A stretch of DNA of 64,000 bases from Nocardia carnea NBRC 14403 (GTDB lineage: Bacteria; Actinomycetota; Actinomycetes; Mycobacteriales; Mycobacteriaceae): positions 124,001 through 188,000 of the forward strand of contig NZ_BAFV01000022.1 in assembly GCF_000308515.1 (NCBI RefSeq), written 5' to 3'. How positions within the stretch are numbered: position 1 is the stretch's first letter; every line of letters begins with the position of its first letter. The notes under the pieces were generated by a model that worked only from the letters and a program-made list of their open reading frames with translations, was not told the DNA's origin and did no database searches. The translations under genes and the position numbers were made by a program. Positions 25,474 to 33,995 of the stretch are shown here, piece by piece.

Positions 25474-26202
25474 TCAGTCCGGCTGGGCGCCGGCGCCGCG
25501 ACCGGCCGGGGCCGTGGTGCCGGGGCCGTGGTGGGGGCGCCCGGCGGAGCGGATCAGGGTGATTCCGTAGCCGGTGAGCCACACCGCCCACAGCAGCCAG
25601 CCGGCCAGTCCGAGCAGGGAGAGGCTGCCGTGACCGGTGACGATCAGCGGCGTGAGGGTCGCCGAGGCGAATTGCAGGCAGGCCGCGACGATTCCGAGTA
25701 CCAGCAGCCACCGGGCGAGCAGGCCGGCGGCGAATCCGGCTGTGCCGAGCCCGAACATGGCCAGCGCGAGGAACGTGCCGTTGAACCCGAATACCGCTTC
25801 GTGCAGGGCCCAGAGTGTGCCGATACTCGCCGGATCGTCGACCGTGGTCATCGCCAGCCGGATCGCGACCACGAGGGTGAAGGTGGCGTTCTGTAGCAGT
25901 ACTCCGGCGAAACCGGCATAGGCCCAGGCGGTCCGGCCGCCCCTGGGGAGGACCGCGGCCAGTGCGCCTGCCGCGAACAGGGTCGCCAGTGCCCAGACGG
26001 TAGGCAGTAGTGCCGAGACCGCGATGGTGGGCTGGTCGGCGGCCAGGAAGAATTCGATCGCCTCATCGGTGGTTGAACCGGGCGAGGGCATTCCGGCGGG
26101 TACGAGGACGAGATTGGCAGCGACGATGAGCAGTGCGAAGCCGATTCCCGCCGCACCGGCGGTGCGCTGGGCGACCACGGCATCGAAGTATTTGCTGGGC
26201 AT
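25474..26202 (-). CDS. DUF4386-like multispanning membrane protein
   Basis: The 242-residue protein has about six hydrophobic helices, with an N-terminal RTAGAAGIGFALLIVAAN and a Gly/Pro-rich tail. The pattern fits DUF4386-type proteins of unknown function. The ATG at 26202 is the start; it lies on a TATATT/AATATA palindrome shared with the divergent TetR gene, so it is the probable target of that regulator. Confidence 0.72.
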   Translation of the reverse strand: MPSKYFDAVVAQRTAGAAGIGFALLIVAANLVLVPAGMPSPGSTTDEAIEFFLAADQPTIAVSALLPTVWALATLFAAGALAAVLPRGGRTAWAYAGFAGVLLQNATFTLVVAIRLAMTTVDDPASIGTLWALHEAVFGFNGTFLALAMFGLGTAGFAAGLLARWLLVLGIVAACLQFASATLTPLIVTGHGSLSLLGLAGWLLWAVWLTGYGITLIRSAGRPHHGPGTTAPAGRGAGAQPD

Positions 26203-26214
26203 ATATTGAATATA
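26202..26214. promoter_or_regulatory. TATATTGAATATA palindrome between membrane protein and TetR gene
   Basis: Six-base arms around a central G form a perfect palindrome abutting the membrane-protein start and 26 bases from the TetR start. It is unusually AT-rich for this genome. It is a likely TetR operator or promoter element. Confidence 0.45.
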
Positions 26215-26239
26215 AGGTACGTAAACCGAAAGGGGAACC

Positions 26240-26869
26240 ATGGACGGCGAGTCCGACCGGCGCCGATACGATTCGCTGCGCAGAACCGCACAGGCGCAGG
26301 AGACCACCGCGCAGATCGCCCGCTGCGCTCGCGAACTCTTCGTCACGCGCGGGTGGGCGGCCACGACGGTGCGCGAGGTCGCCAAGGCCGCCGGCGTCTC
26401 GGTGCCCACGGTGTATGCGGCCTACGGCAACAAGACCGGGCTCACCCGGGCTCTTGCCGACGCCGCGGACCTCTCCGGCGACCTTCCGCGCATGATCACC
26501 GAACTGGAAGCGGCGCCCGGCCCGGCCGCGCAGCTGGCGGCGATGGCCGGTTACGACCGCCGGCTGTTCGAACGGGCCGGAGATGTCATCGTGCTGCTGC
26601 GGGAGGCAGGTCGCGCGGAACCCGAACTCGCGCGCGAGTATCGCGACGGCCGCCACCGCGCCGACGAGACCCGCGTCCAGGTGTTCTCCGGATGGCCGGA
26701 TGGTGTGCTGCGATCCGGGCTCACGGTGGACGAGGCCGTCGATATCTACGCCGCACTCTGCAATATCGACGTGTTCACCGTGCTGACCGGCGAGCGTGGG
26801 TGGGCGCCGGACCGGGTCGAGCACTGGTGGGGCACGGCCCTGGCCCGGGAACTGCTGACACCCTCGTGA
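26240..26869 (+). CDS. TetR family transcriptional regulator
   Basis: The 209-residue protein has a TetR DNA-binding domain in residues about 22-70 (IARCARELFVTRGWAATTVREVA, AAGVSVPTVYAAYGNKTGL) and a C-terminal ligand domain. AAGGGG lies upstream of the ATG. It is divergent from the DUF4386-like protein and probably represses it. rnpB follows 51 bases after its stop. Confidence 0.92.
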   Translation: MDGESDRRRYDSLRRTAQAQETTAQIARCARELFVTRGWAATTVREVAKAAGVSVPTVYAAYGNKTGLTRALADAADLSGDLPRMITELEAAPGPAAQLAAMAGYDRRLFERAGDVIVLLREAGRAEPELAREYRDGRHRADETRVQVFSGWPDGVLRSGLTVDEAVDIYAALCNIDVFTVLTGERGWAPDRVEHWWGTALARELLTPS

Positions 26870-26920
26870 TCGGCTGGGCGGGGCGGGAGCCGGGGCCGGC
26901 AGCGAGTATCGTGAGCGGCG

Positions 26921-27341
<421 letters not shown>

Positions 27342-27369
27342 CCGAACATCCCACGATCAGAGTGGGTTA

Positions 27370-27389
27370 CAACCGGTTAGAACCGGTTG
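27370..27389. repeat. CAACCGGTT inverted repeat downstream of rnpB
   Basis: CAACCGGTT (27370-27378) and AACCGGTTG (27381-27389) are perfect nine-base arms with a two-base spacer; each arm contains the palindrome AACCGGTT. This could end rnpB transcription or bind a protein. No gene covers 27342-27605 convincingly. Confidence 0.45.
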
Positions 27390-27605
27390 GGATCAGCAGG
27401 TCAGAACCCGTTTCCTGTCGAACCCGCCGCTACGCGACTCACGCGACAGACACGCCACCACGCGCCCGGAGAGACGGGATTTCGACGGGACGCGGGACAC
27501 AGACGGGACAGCGGGGGACCGGCTACAGCAGGTCCCTAGTCGCTGCGCGACTATCGGATCCGGCTGCGTCGGCGGCTCTGATCCGCCCGCTCCACTGACG
27601 CCCCG

Positions 27606-28007
27606 TTATCGAACCCTGGTAGCGCGGGGCGCGCGAGTGACCGGTGTCGCGACGGCCCGGACGGAGGGGAGTTTGCGCATCCGGGTGGTACTACCCTCCG
27701 CGTCGGCTGTGGTGGCGGCCCGGTTACGCGGCCGGCGGACGGGTGCGGCGCCGACTCTTCCGTGGGCCGTTTCCCAGCCCGCGACGAACGCCGCCTGCAC
27801 CGCGTCCACCTCGGCAGCGCCGATCCGGTGGGTTGTGCGGTACTCCTCCCAGGAGGCTTCGCGGGCCTCCCGGGCCCGGCTGTGGATCCCGGCCCGTAAC
27901 ACCTCCGTTGCCAGCTCGGTGACGGTGCGGCCCTTCACGGCTGCTCGGTCCATGAGGATCCGATGGTCCGCGCTCTGCAGGCGGACCAGGATGTCGATAT
28001 AGCTCAT
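27606..28007 (-). CDS. Hypothetical protein with ribbon-helix-helix-like N-terminus
   Basis: The product has 133 residues starting at ATG 28007, preceded by GAGGAAG; a longer frame upstream lacks a ribosome site. The N-terminal MSYIDILVRLQSADHRILMD and the following RTVTELATEVLRAGIHSRA look like the strand-helix-helix of a Arc/CopG-type DNA-binding protein. The C-terminal 60 residues are Arg/Ala-rich and probably disordered. There is no toxin gene beside it. An eight-base inverted repeat 115 bases upstream could be its operator. Confidence 0.5.
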   Translation of the reverse strand: MSYIDILVRLQSADHRILMDRAAVKGRTVTELATEVLRAGIHSRAREAREASWEEYRTTHRIGAAEVDAVQAAFVAGWETAHGRVGAAPVRRPRNRAATTADAEGSTTRMRKLPSVRAVATPVTRAPRATRVR

Positions 28008-28121
28008 CGGAACTTCCTCGGGGCTGAGCCTTCGCCGGAGCTGCTGCCGCTTCGGTTCGGGCATGGCGGTCTCGGTGGCGGAAGCCCGGGCGTCGAAGGC
28101 CCGGGTGCCCGCCGCTAACCT

Positions 28122-28140
28122 GTCGTTGCGCTGCAACGAC
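28122..28140. promoter_or_regulatory. Inverted repeat upstream of the ribbon-helix-helix-like gene
   Basis: GTCGTTGC and GCAACGAC form perfect eight-base arms with a three-base centre. The repeat lies in the 429-base gap 28008-28436, which otherwise holds only the tRNA-like segment. Confidence 0.3.
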
Positions 28141-28286
28141 GCGGTTATCTGTGTAGTCGCGCCGGTCGGTTTCGGGGTTACTGCCCGAGGTGTCCCAAAA
28201 AATAGGGGTTGGACAGCGGAACCCGCGCGTATTACAGTCGCCGCCGTCGGCGCGCCGTGGTGGACGGGCCGGAGCAATATCGGTTA

Positions 28287-28331
28287 TCGCCCTTTTCCGG
28301 CGGAGACGTAGGTTCGAATCCTGCCGAGGAC
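28287..28331 (+). other. tRNA-like 3' half (anticodon arm, variable loop and T arm)
   Basis: Bases 28287-28303 form a five-pair anticodon-type stem with a seven-base loop CTTTTCC, giving a UUU (lysine-type) anticodon after the conserved U33. A four-base variable loop follows. Bases 28308-28324 form a T arm with the consensus TTCGAAT loop and a fully paired five-base stem. The next seven bases, CGAGGAC, would be the acceptor 3' strand, but no complementary 5' strand or normal D arm occurs upstream and no CCA follows. It looks like a truncated tRNA or an attachment-site remnant rather than a working tRNA. Confidence 0.4.
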
Positions 28332-28436
28332 TTCGGTTCTCGTCGTTCAGCGGTCCAGGACACCCGAATACCGGTCTGCACACCATGACCGTCCACCGGC
28401 GTTTGCCGGGTCGATTTTCTGGGGACGGGAGGATGA

Positions 28437-29267
28437 ATGACGATTCTGGTGACCGGTGCCACCGGCAATATCGGTCGGAAGGTCGTCGATGAACTGCTGG
28501 CCCGCGGTGTCACGGATATTCGTGCGCTGACCGTGGACCCCGCGCGGGCCGCGCTGCCGGAGGGAGTGACGGCCGTTCGCGGGTATGTCCGCAAACCGGA
28601 AACCTTGCCCGCGGCGCTCGACGGCGTCGAACGGATGTACCTGGCCCCGGCACCGGACATCGCGGGCGACGTGGTTGCGCTGGCGCGGGCCGCGGGGGTT
28701 CGTCATATCGTCGATCTGTCCGGCGAACCCGACAGCTGGTGGGGCACGGTCCCGGATGCGGTCGAGGCGAGTGGCCTGGCATGGACGCATCTGTGGCCCG
28801 GGGATTTCATGGAGAACACCGGGATCTGGGCGCCGCAGATCCGGGAGACGGGCACGGTCCGCGAACCCGACCCCGATGCCGGCAGCACCCCGATCGCCAT
28901 GGACGATATCGCGGCCGTGGCCGCCGCGGCGCTGACCGGCGACGACCATATCGGTCGCGCCTACTCGTTGACCGGGCCGGAGAAACTCACCCGGGCGCAA
29001 CTGCTGGCGCAACTCGCGTCCGCACTGGGCCGAGAGATCGAATTCGTGCGGTCGACCCGCGAGGAAACGATCCGGGCACTCACTCCGGCCATGGGCGATA
29101 CCGCCACCTGGTACGTCGACAATGTGCTCACCGGGCTGGACGGGATCACGCTGCCGGCGAACCGGGTCGCCGAAGAAATCCTCGGACGCCCGGCGATGAC
29201 ATTCGCCGAATGGGCGGCACGTTACGCGTCCGGGATTTTCGATCCCGGCCCCGATCTGCGGGATTGA
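28437..29267 (+). CDS. NmrA-like NAD(P)-binding protein
   Basis: The 276-residue protein begins MTILVTGATGNIGRKVVDEL, the GxTGxxG Rossmann motif of atypical SDRs in the NmrA/quinone-oxidoreductase-2 group. AAPDI-type and VRHIVDLSGEPDSWW segments replace the usual catalytic Tyr-Lys pair, so it may be a redox sensor or isomerase-like enzyme rather than a classic dehydrogenase. GGGAGG lies just before the ATG. No operon partner is evident. Confidence 0.88.
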   Translation: MTILVTGATGNIGRKVVDELLARGVTDIRALTVDPARAALPEGVTAVRGYVRKPETLPAALDGVERMYLAPAPDIAGDVVALARAAGVRHIVDLSGEPDSWWGTVPDAVEASGLAWTHLWPGDFMENTGIWAPQIRETGTVREPDPDAGSTPIAMDDIAAVAAAALTGDDHIGRAYSLTGPEKLTRAQLLAQLASALGREIEFVRSTREETIRALTPAMGDTATWYVDNVLTGLDGITLPANRVAEEILGRPAMTFAEWAARYASGIFDPGPDLRD

Positions 29268-29358
29268 GCGAAAAGGGATTTCCGCCCTTTCCGGCTATTT
29301 CGGACCGTACATTCCGCACGTTCCCGGTATCGGTCGGAAACCCCGGTATGGGCTGTTG

Positions 29359-29742
29359 TTACTGCTGCCCGCACATCGCCGCAACCATCTGATAGACGGC
29401 CTCGGTTTCCTGTGGTGCCGGTGCAGTCCCGCCGGTATCGAGGCGGCCGGTGAGCGCGGCGGTGGCCTCGTCCTCGGGTGTACCCGACCGGATATCGGCA
29501 CAGGTCTCGGTGAAGATCGCGGTGATCGCGGCGTCATCGTGGCCCTCGGCCAGCCCGGGGAAAGCGCCGCGGAAACCGATGACGAAGGAACCGGCCTTCA
29601 CCTGGTCGATTTTCGCGGTATCGGGGTTCGCGACCGACGAGGTCGCGGCGGTATCCGGCTCCGCACTGTCGCTCTGGCAGGCGGTCGCGGCGACCGCGAA
29701 TGCCACGAGGGCTGCGGGCAGGAGAGCTGAGGGTCTTTTCAC
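29359..29742 (-). CDS. DUF732-like lipoprotein
   Basis: The product has 127 residues from GTG 29742 (MKRPSALLPAALVAFAVAATACQSD). The signal sequence ends in a lipobox-like AATAC, so the mature protein is probably a lipoprotein. The body (FRGAFPGLAEGHDDAAITAIF then a conserved Cys pair) resembles the small secreted DUF732 proteins of mycobacteria and Nocardia. Function is unknown. Confidence 0.65.
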   Translation of the reverse strand: MKRPSALLPAALVAFAVAATACQSDSAEPDTAATSSVANPDTAKIDQVKAGSFVIGFRGAFPGLAEGHDDAAITAIFTETCADIRSGTPEDEATAALTGRLDTGGTAPAPQETEAVYQMVAAMCGQQ

Positions 29743-29815
29743 GGCCCGGATGGTAACTCCACGAGGTGGACACCGCCCCCCGCCGGGCGGGGGGCGATGT
29801 TCACCCAGCGGCCGT

Positions 29816-29911
29816 TCAGGCAGTGGGTCCGACGACGAACATCTGCGCCAGTGCGGTGGCCTGCTGCGGGCCGACGAGAGGAAGCAGATAGTCATAGATG
29901 AGAGTGGACAT
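29816..29911 (-). CDS. Possible 31-residue hydrophobic peptide
   Basis: This short ORF encodes MSTLIYDYLLPLVGPQQATA and eleven more residues. GGAG lies 12 bases upstream of the ATG. The peptide is amphipathic to hydrophobic and could be a leader or membrane peptide. Coding status is uncertain because the ORF is so short. Confidence 0.3.
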   Translation of the reverse strand: MSTLIYDYLLPLVGPQQATALAQMFVVGPTA

Positions 29912-30124
29912 ACGTGAGGAAACTCCAACTCGGATTCGTTGAACGCTTACGGTCCGCCACAGTAGCAGTTGCGGGGGAAGGGCGAACTTTTCGCGAGAGA
30001 TTCGTGCAGAGGTGGCATAAAGGGTGATCGGCGTCATAAGGTATGCGCGTCGGCAGGCTCGCCGGCGCCCCTCGAATGTGCCGTCGAGCCGATTCATACC
30101 TATCGAAGACAGGTCACATCACAT

Positions 30125-30463
30125 ATGCGGGTAGCACGTACCTTGGCAGCCGGAGCCTTCATCGCCGGGGCCGCATCCGTTCTCGCCACCGTGGGCGCCG
30201 GTTCGGCCGGGGCGGTCGCCGTGACGCCGATGCCCGATGTCGGTGGGGTGCGGGTCGACCTCAGCCCCGCGGACACCCAGTGGGTGCACAACAGCAATTT
30301 CGGGCATATGCTCGCGGCTATTCCGCATCCGTCGGCTCCCTCGTTCGGGATGGCGCTGGATGCGGCCGCGGCGGTGTCGTCGGCACAGCCGAACGGCCGG
30401 GTGGTTTTCACCGTATTCGGTCCGTTGCACGAACTGAACGGGTCGATGCTGGCAGTGCAGTAG
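30125..30463 (+). CDS. Small secreted protein of unknown function
   Basis: The 112-residue product has a Sec signal peptide (MRVARTLAAGAFIAGAASVL, cleavage predicted after AGAVA). The mature domain has DLSPADTQWVHNSNFG and VVFTVFGPLHELNG. I do not recognise the family. A strong hairpin follows 22 bases after the stop, which supports an independent transcript. Confidence 0.65.
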   Translation: MRVARTLAAGAFIAGAASVLATVGAGSAGAVAVTPMPDVGGVRVDLSPADTQWVHNSNFGHMLAAIPHPSAPSFGMALDAAAAVSSAQPNGRVVFTVFGPLHELNGSMLAVQ

Positions 30464-30485
30464 CGCGGCAACACTTTTCGCGGCT

Positions 30486-30516
30486 CGGGCCGGTACCGGA
30501 TCTCGGTACCGGCCCG
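30486..30516 (+). terminator. Hairpin terminator after the secreted protein
   Basis: CGGGCCGGTACC (30486-30497) and GGTACCGGCCCG (30505-30516) form a perfect 12-base stem with a seven-base loop. The convergent CHAD gene ends 40 bases further on, so it may serve both. Confidence 0.65.
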
Positions 30517-30555
30517 GGCCGTCTGTATTCGGTGGGTGTCCGCGGTGTGGCCTGC

Positions 30556-31437
30556 TCAGGACTTGTCGATGGCCGCCGCGGCCGCCGGATACTGGGCCAG
30601 GCAGCGGCCGGCCGCGGTGTCCTCGGCATCGGCGAGGGTTTCGTACAACCGAGTGTCCTCACCGGCGGCGTGCGCGGCGGCGGCGTGTGCGCGCAGGGCG
30701 TCATACGATTCGACCGCGTCGCGATGGTCGCCGAGCACGGTCTGCAGGTGTTTGGCCCGCCCGCCCAGATCCGCCGCGAATTCGTTCAGCACCGCTTCCG
30801 CTGCCTCGCAGGAGTACCGTAACCGCTTGGCGCTCTTGCGGATATCGTGTAGCAGCTCGACCCGGTCGGCGGGTGCCGCGGTCGGTTCGGCGCGCACCAG
30901 ACGGCGCACCCGTTTACGGTCGGCCCGCAGTACGGAATCGAAAACCTCGGCCGCGGGCGAACCGCTCACCGAGGTGCGCAACGGTGGGTGCTTACGCCAC
31001 TTCTTCAGCTCGCCACGGACGTCCCGGTAGCGGGCGCTGTCCAGCGCGGTGAGTACCGCGCGGTGGGCGGCGAGATAACGATCGCGCTCCGCCCGGACCA
31101 GCCGCTTACGCGTGGGCTTCAATGCGGCGCAATCCTTTTCGGCATACCGGGCAAGGAGGTCGGCGAATCGGGCACCGCGGACCTCCGCATCCCGGGCGAC
31201 CCCCAGAATTCCGGCGAGCCAGGCCAATTCGGTGCGCACCCGGTTGGCCGCATCGGGGTCGAGCAGCCGTTTGTAGGAGCGCAGCACACTGCGCAGCCGC
31301 CGGGTCGCGACCCGCATCTGGTGCACCGAATCGTCGGCGTCGGCCCGGACTTCCGGTTCGGCCGCGAGTAACCGTTCGATATCGGCACGTAACGCGGCGG
31401 TGAGTGCGGCCCCGGCGGTGCCGGGTTCCGGGCTCAT
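30556..31437 (-). CDS. CHAD domain protein
   Basis: The 293-residue protein is a CHAD domain, an all-helical fold with conserved histidines that binds polyphosphate. Motifs include VHQMRVATRRLRSVLRSYK near residue 39 and LHDIRKSAKRLRYSCEA near residue 207, both with the His-x-x-Arg/Lys pattern. The M. tuberculosis gene in this region (Rv2226) also has an N-terminal CYTH domain, which is absent here. The start at 31437 overlaps the iminopeptidase stop by four bases, so the gene is last in a three-gene operon. Confidence 0.9.
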   Translation of the reverse strand: MSPEPGTAGAALTAALRADIERLLAAEPEVRADADDSVHQMRVATRRLRSVLRSYKRLLDPDAANRVRTELAWLAGILGVARDAEVRGARFADLLARYAEKDCAALKPTRKRLVRAERDRYLAAHRAVLTALDSARYRDVRGELKKWRKHPPLRTSVSGSPAAEVFDSVLRADRKRVRRLVRAEPTAAPADRVELLHDIRKSAKRLRYSCEAAEAVLNEFAADLGGRAKHLQTVLGDHRDAVESYDALRAHAAAAHAAGEDTRLYETLADAEDTAAGRCLAQYPAAAAAIDKS

Positions 31438-32399
31438 CCGGGTACCGCCGCGAAGGTATCGGTGGCCTCGACGAGGTGATGCACGATTCCGGGTTCGGTG
31501 GCCGAATGCCCGGCATCGTCGACGATCCGCAGCCGCGAGTCGGGCCAGGCCCGGTGCAGATCCCATGCGCTGACCGCCGGGCAGACGATATCGTGGCGGC
31601 CCTGCACGATGATCCCCGGAATATGGGTTATCGCAGCGATATCGCGCAGCAGCTGCCCCTCGTCGAGGAATCCGCCGTGCCGGAAATAATGGTTCTCGAT
31701 CCGGGCGAAGGCGAGCGCGAAACGAGGATCGCCGGCATCGGCGGTCCGTTCGGGGTCGGGGCGCAGCGAACTGGTCGCGGCTTCCCAGGTGGACCAGGCG
31801 ACGGCGGCCGCGGTCGCGACGCCGGGGTCGGCGGAATGCAGTAACCGGTGGTAGGCCTCCACCAGGTCGCCGTCGCGTTCGGCGGCCGGGACGGGGGCGA
31901 GGAACTTCTCCCATTCGTCCGGGTACACGTATCCCGCGCTGCCGTTGTAGTACCAGTCGATTTCTTTGCGGCGCAGCAGGAATATCCCGCGCAACACCAG
32001 TTCGGTCACGCGGTGCGGATACTTCTGCGCGTAGGCCAGCGACAGGGTCGAACCCCAGGAACCGCCGAAGACCAGCCACCGCTCGATTCCGAGCTCGGCG
32101 CGCACCGCCTCGATATCGGCGATCAGATGCGCCGTGGTGTTCACCGACAGATCGGCGCCGTCGGCGATATGCGGGGTGGAATTCCCGCAGCCGCGCTGAT
32201 CCAGGAGCACGATCCGATAGCGCTCGGGGTCGAAGTAGCGGCGGTTGAGCGCGGAGGTGCCGCCGCCCGGGCCGCCGTGCAGGAACACCGCGGGTTTACC
32301 GGCCGGGTTACCGCTGGTCTCCCAATAGATCGACTGACCGTCGCCGACCTCGAGCATGCCCCGGTCGTACGGTTCGACCGGGGGATACAGGGTGCGCAT
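31434..32399 (-). CDS. pip: Prolyl aminopeptidase (proline iminopeptidase)
   Basis: The 321-residue enzyme shows the S33 peptidase pattern: MRTLYPPVEPYDRGML, oxyanion-loop VFLHGGPGGG, LLDQRGCGNSTPH, the nucleophile elbow GGSWGSTLSLAYA, an acid in IIVQGRHDIVCP and the catalytic histidine in DDAGHSATEP. It releases N-terminal proline from peptides in the cytoplasm. The ATG at 32399 overlaps the lipoprotein stop in a TGATG, and its own stop overlaps the CHAD start. Confidence 0.95.
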   Translation of the reverse strand: MRTLYPPVEPYDRGMLEVGDGQSIYWETSGNPAGKPAVFLHGGPGGGTSALNRRYFDPERYRIVLLDQRGCGNSTPHIADGADLSVNTTAHLIADIEAVRAELGIERWLVFGGSWGSTLSLAYAQKYPHRVTELVLRGIFLLRRKEIDWYYNGSAGYVYPDEWEKFLAPVPAAERDGDLVEAYHRLLHSADPGVATAAAVAWSTWEAATSSLRPDPERTADAGDPRFALAFARIENHYFRHGGFLDEGQLLRDIAAITHIPGIIVQGRHDIVCPAVSAWDLHRAWPDSRLRIVDDAGHSATEPGIVHHLVEATDTFAAVPG

Positions 32400-32866
32400 C
32401 ACAGCGTCAGCACGCCGGCTGCCAGCTCGGGCAGCCCCAGCGCATCGAGGGCCTCGGTCCGCACATCCGGGCAAGCGGCGGTGGTGGCCCGGTCGACAAC
32501 CGCGGTATCACCCAGGAGCTGGGGATTGCCCACACCGTTGGTGAGCGCCCATTCGTGCGCCATGAGGTTCAGGCCGATCCGGCCGATCGTCGGCCCCTGA
32601 ACCCGCCAATTCGACAGCTCCGGTTCCAGCATGGCGCACAGGTTCTGCGCAGCTTTGTCCGAAACCTCGAGTGGGGTGGCGGGCGCGGTGCCGGTGCCGG
32701 TCGGCGCCGCGGTCGCGCTCGTGGTGGTGGAAGTGACGGAAGAGCTCGCGGCCGGTGAACCGGTCTGCACACCACCACATGCGGTCAGCAGTGCCGCCCC
32801 GCACACTCCCGCCACCACCAGGGCGCCCCGTGCCGTCCGAACGGTTGTCCAAGCGCGTTGCCGCAT
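32399..32866 (-). CDS. Hypothetical lipoprotein
   Basis: The 155-residue protein has a signal peptide with lipobox LLTAC (Cys about residue 30). A Ser/Thr/Ala linker follows, then a helical domain containing LCAMLEPELSNWRVQG and LMAHEWALTNGVG. It is the first gene of the lipoprotein-pip-CHAD operon. The family is not recognised; similar proteins in mycobacteria are annotated as hypothetical lipoproteins. Confidence 0.75.
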   Translation of the reverse strand: MRQRAWTTVRTARGALVVAGVCGAALLTACGGVQTGSPAASSSVTSTTTSATAAPTGTGTAPATPLEVSDKAAQNLCAMLEPELSNWRVQGPTIGRIGLNLMAHEWALTNGVGNPQLLGDTAVVDRATTAACPDVRTEALDALGLPELAAGVLTL

Positions 32867-32956
32867 CAGTACCTCTGTACTCGAGTCGAAAGCTTCTCGA
32901 CACCGAGTTTGCCATCTCCGGCAGAGGTGGGAAGCCGCTCCGGCCCGGACGCGGGC

Positions 32957-33850
32957 TCAGAAGCTGTGCTCGGGCCCCGGGAAAGTACCGCTGCGCACCT
33001 CGGCGGCGTACGCGGCGGCGGCCGTGCGCAGTTCGTCACCCACCGCGGCGAACCGCTTCACGAACTTCGCGGTTTTACCGCTGGTGTACCCGGCCATGTC
33101 CTGCCACACCAGCACCTGGGCGTCGCAGTCGGCGCCCGCGCCGATCCCGATGGTCGGGATGGTCAGCTTCCGGGTGACCTGGCCGGCGACATCGGCGGGC
33201 ACCATCTCCATCACCACCGAGAACGCGCCCGCGGCCTGCACCGCGATCGCATCGGTCAGCAGGCCTTCGGCACCCGCGCCGCGGCCCTGGACCCGGAAAC
33301 CGCCGAGGGTGTTCACGCTCTGCGGGGTGAACCCGATATGCGCCATCACCGGGATTCCGGCGGCGGTGAGCAAGGCGATCTGATCGGCGACGCGTTCGCC
33401 GCCCTCCAGTTTCACCGCGTGCGCGCCGCCCTCCTTCATGAACCGGGTAGCGGTCGCGAGTGCCTGCTCGGGGGAGCTCTCGTAGCTGCCGAACGGGAGA
33501 TCGGCGACCACCAGGGCGTGCGGGGCACCCCGTACCACGCCGCGGACCAGCGGGATCAGCTCGTCGGTGGTGATGGGCACGGTGGTGTCGTACCCGTACA
33601 CCACATTGGCGGCCGAATCGCCGATCAGCAGGACCGGGATCCCCGCCTCTTCGAAGAGGCGGGCGGTGGAGTAGTCGTAGGCGGTGAGCATGGCCCAGCG
33701 TTCGCCCGTCGCCTTCATCTGCTGGAGATGCTGGACGCGGGTCGGCCGGCGGGCCGGTTTCGCGGAATCCGCGGCGCCGGGAGCTTTCGCGGCGCCGTAG
33801 GCGGGCGTTTCCACGGCGGGATCGGGCATGGCTGATGATTCGGACATCAT
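32957..33850 (-). CDS. panB: 3-methyl-2-oxobutanoate hydroxymethyltransferase
   Basis: The 297-residue enzyme catalyses the first step of pantothenate synthesis, adding a hydroxymethyl group from methylenetetrahydrofolate to ketoisovalerate. Family motifs are clear: [35 protein letters not shown], and [23 protein letters not shown], with the metal-binding aspartates and catalytic glutamate in [11 protein letters not shown]. An N-terminal Ala/Pro extension of about 38 residues precedes the domain, as in related actinobacteria. It keeps its conserved position next to the TAP-type hydrolase. Confidence 0.96.
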   Translation of the reverse strand: MMSESSAMPDPAVETPAYGAAKAPGAADSAKPARRPTRVQHLQQMKATGERWAMLTAYDYSTARLFEEAGIPVLLIGDSAANVVYGYDTTVPITTDELIPLVRGVVRGAPHALVVADLPFGSYESSPEQALATATRFMKEGGAHAVKLEGGERVADQIALLTAAGIPVMAHIGFTPQSVNTLGGFRVQGRGAGAEGLLTDAIAVQAAGAFSVVMEMVPADVAGQVTRKLTIPTIGIGAGADCDAQVLVWQDMAGYTSGKTAKFVKRFAAVGDELRTAAAAYAAEVRSGTFPGPEHSF

Positions 33851-33995
33851 CGTCCCTTTCGTCTCCTCGAGGCCCTGACCGGGTCCCCGGGTGGGTGTGA
33901 CGTCTACCAGTGTGCACCCGCGACAGAGCCGGAACTAACCCCGCGACCCGGTGCGGTTGGTCACATCCACGGTGGTCGGCGCCGGTGGGGCTAGC

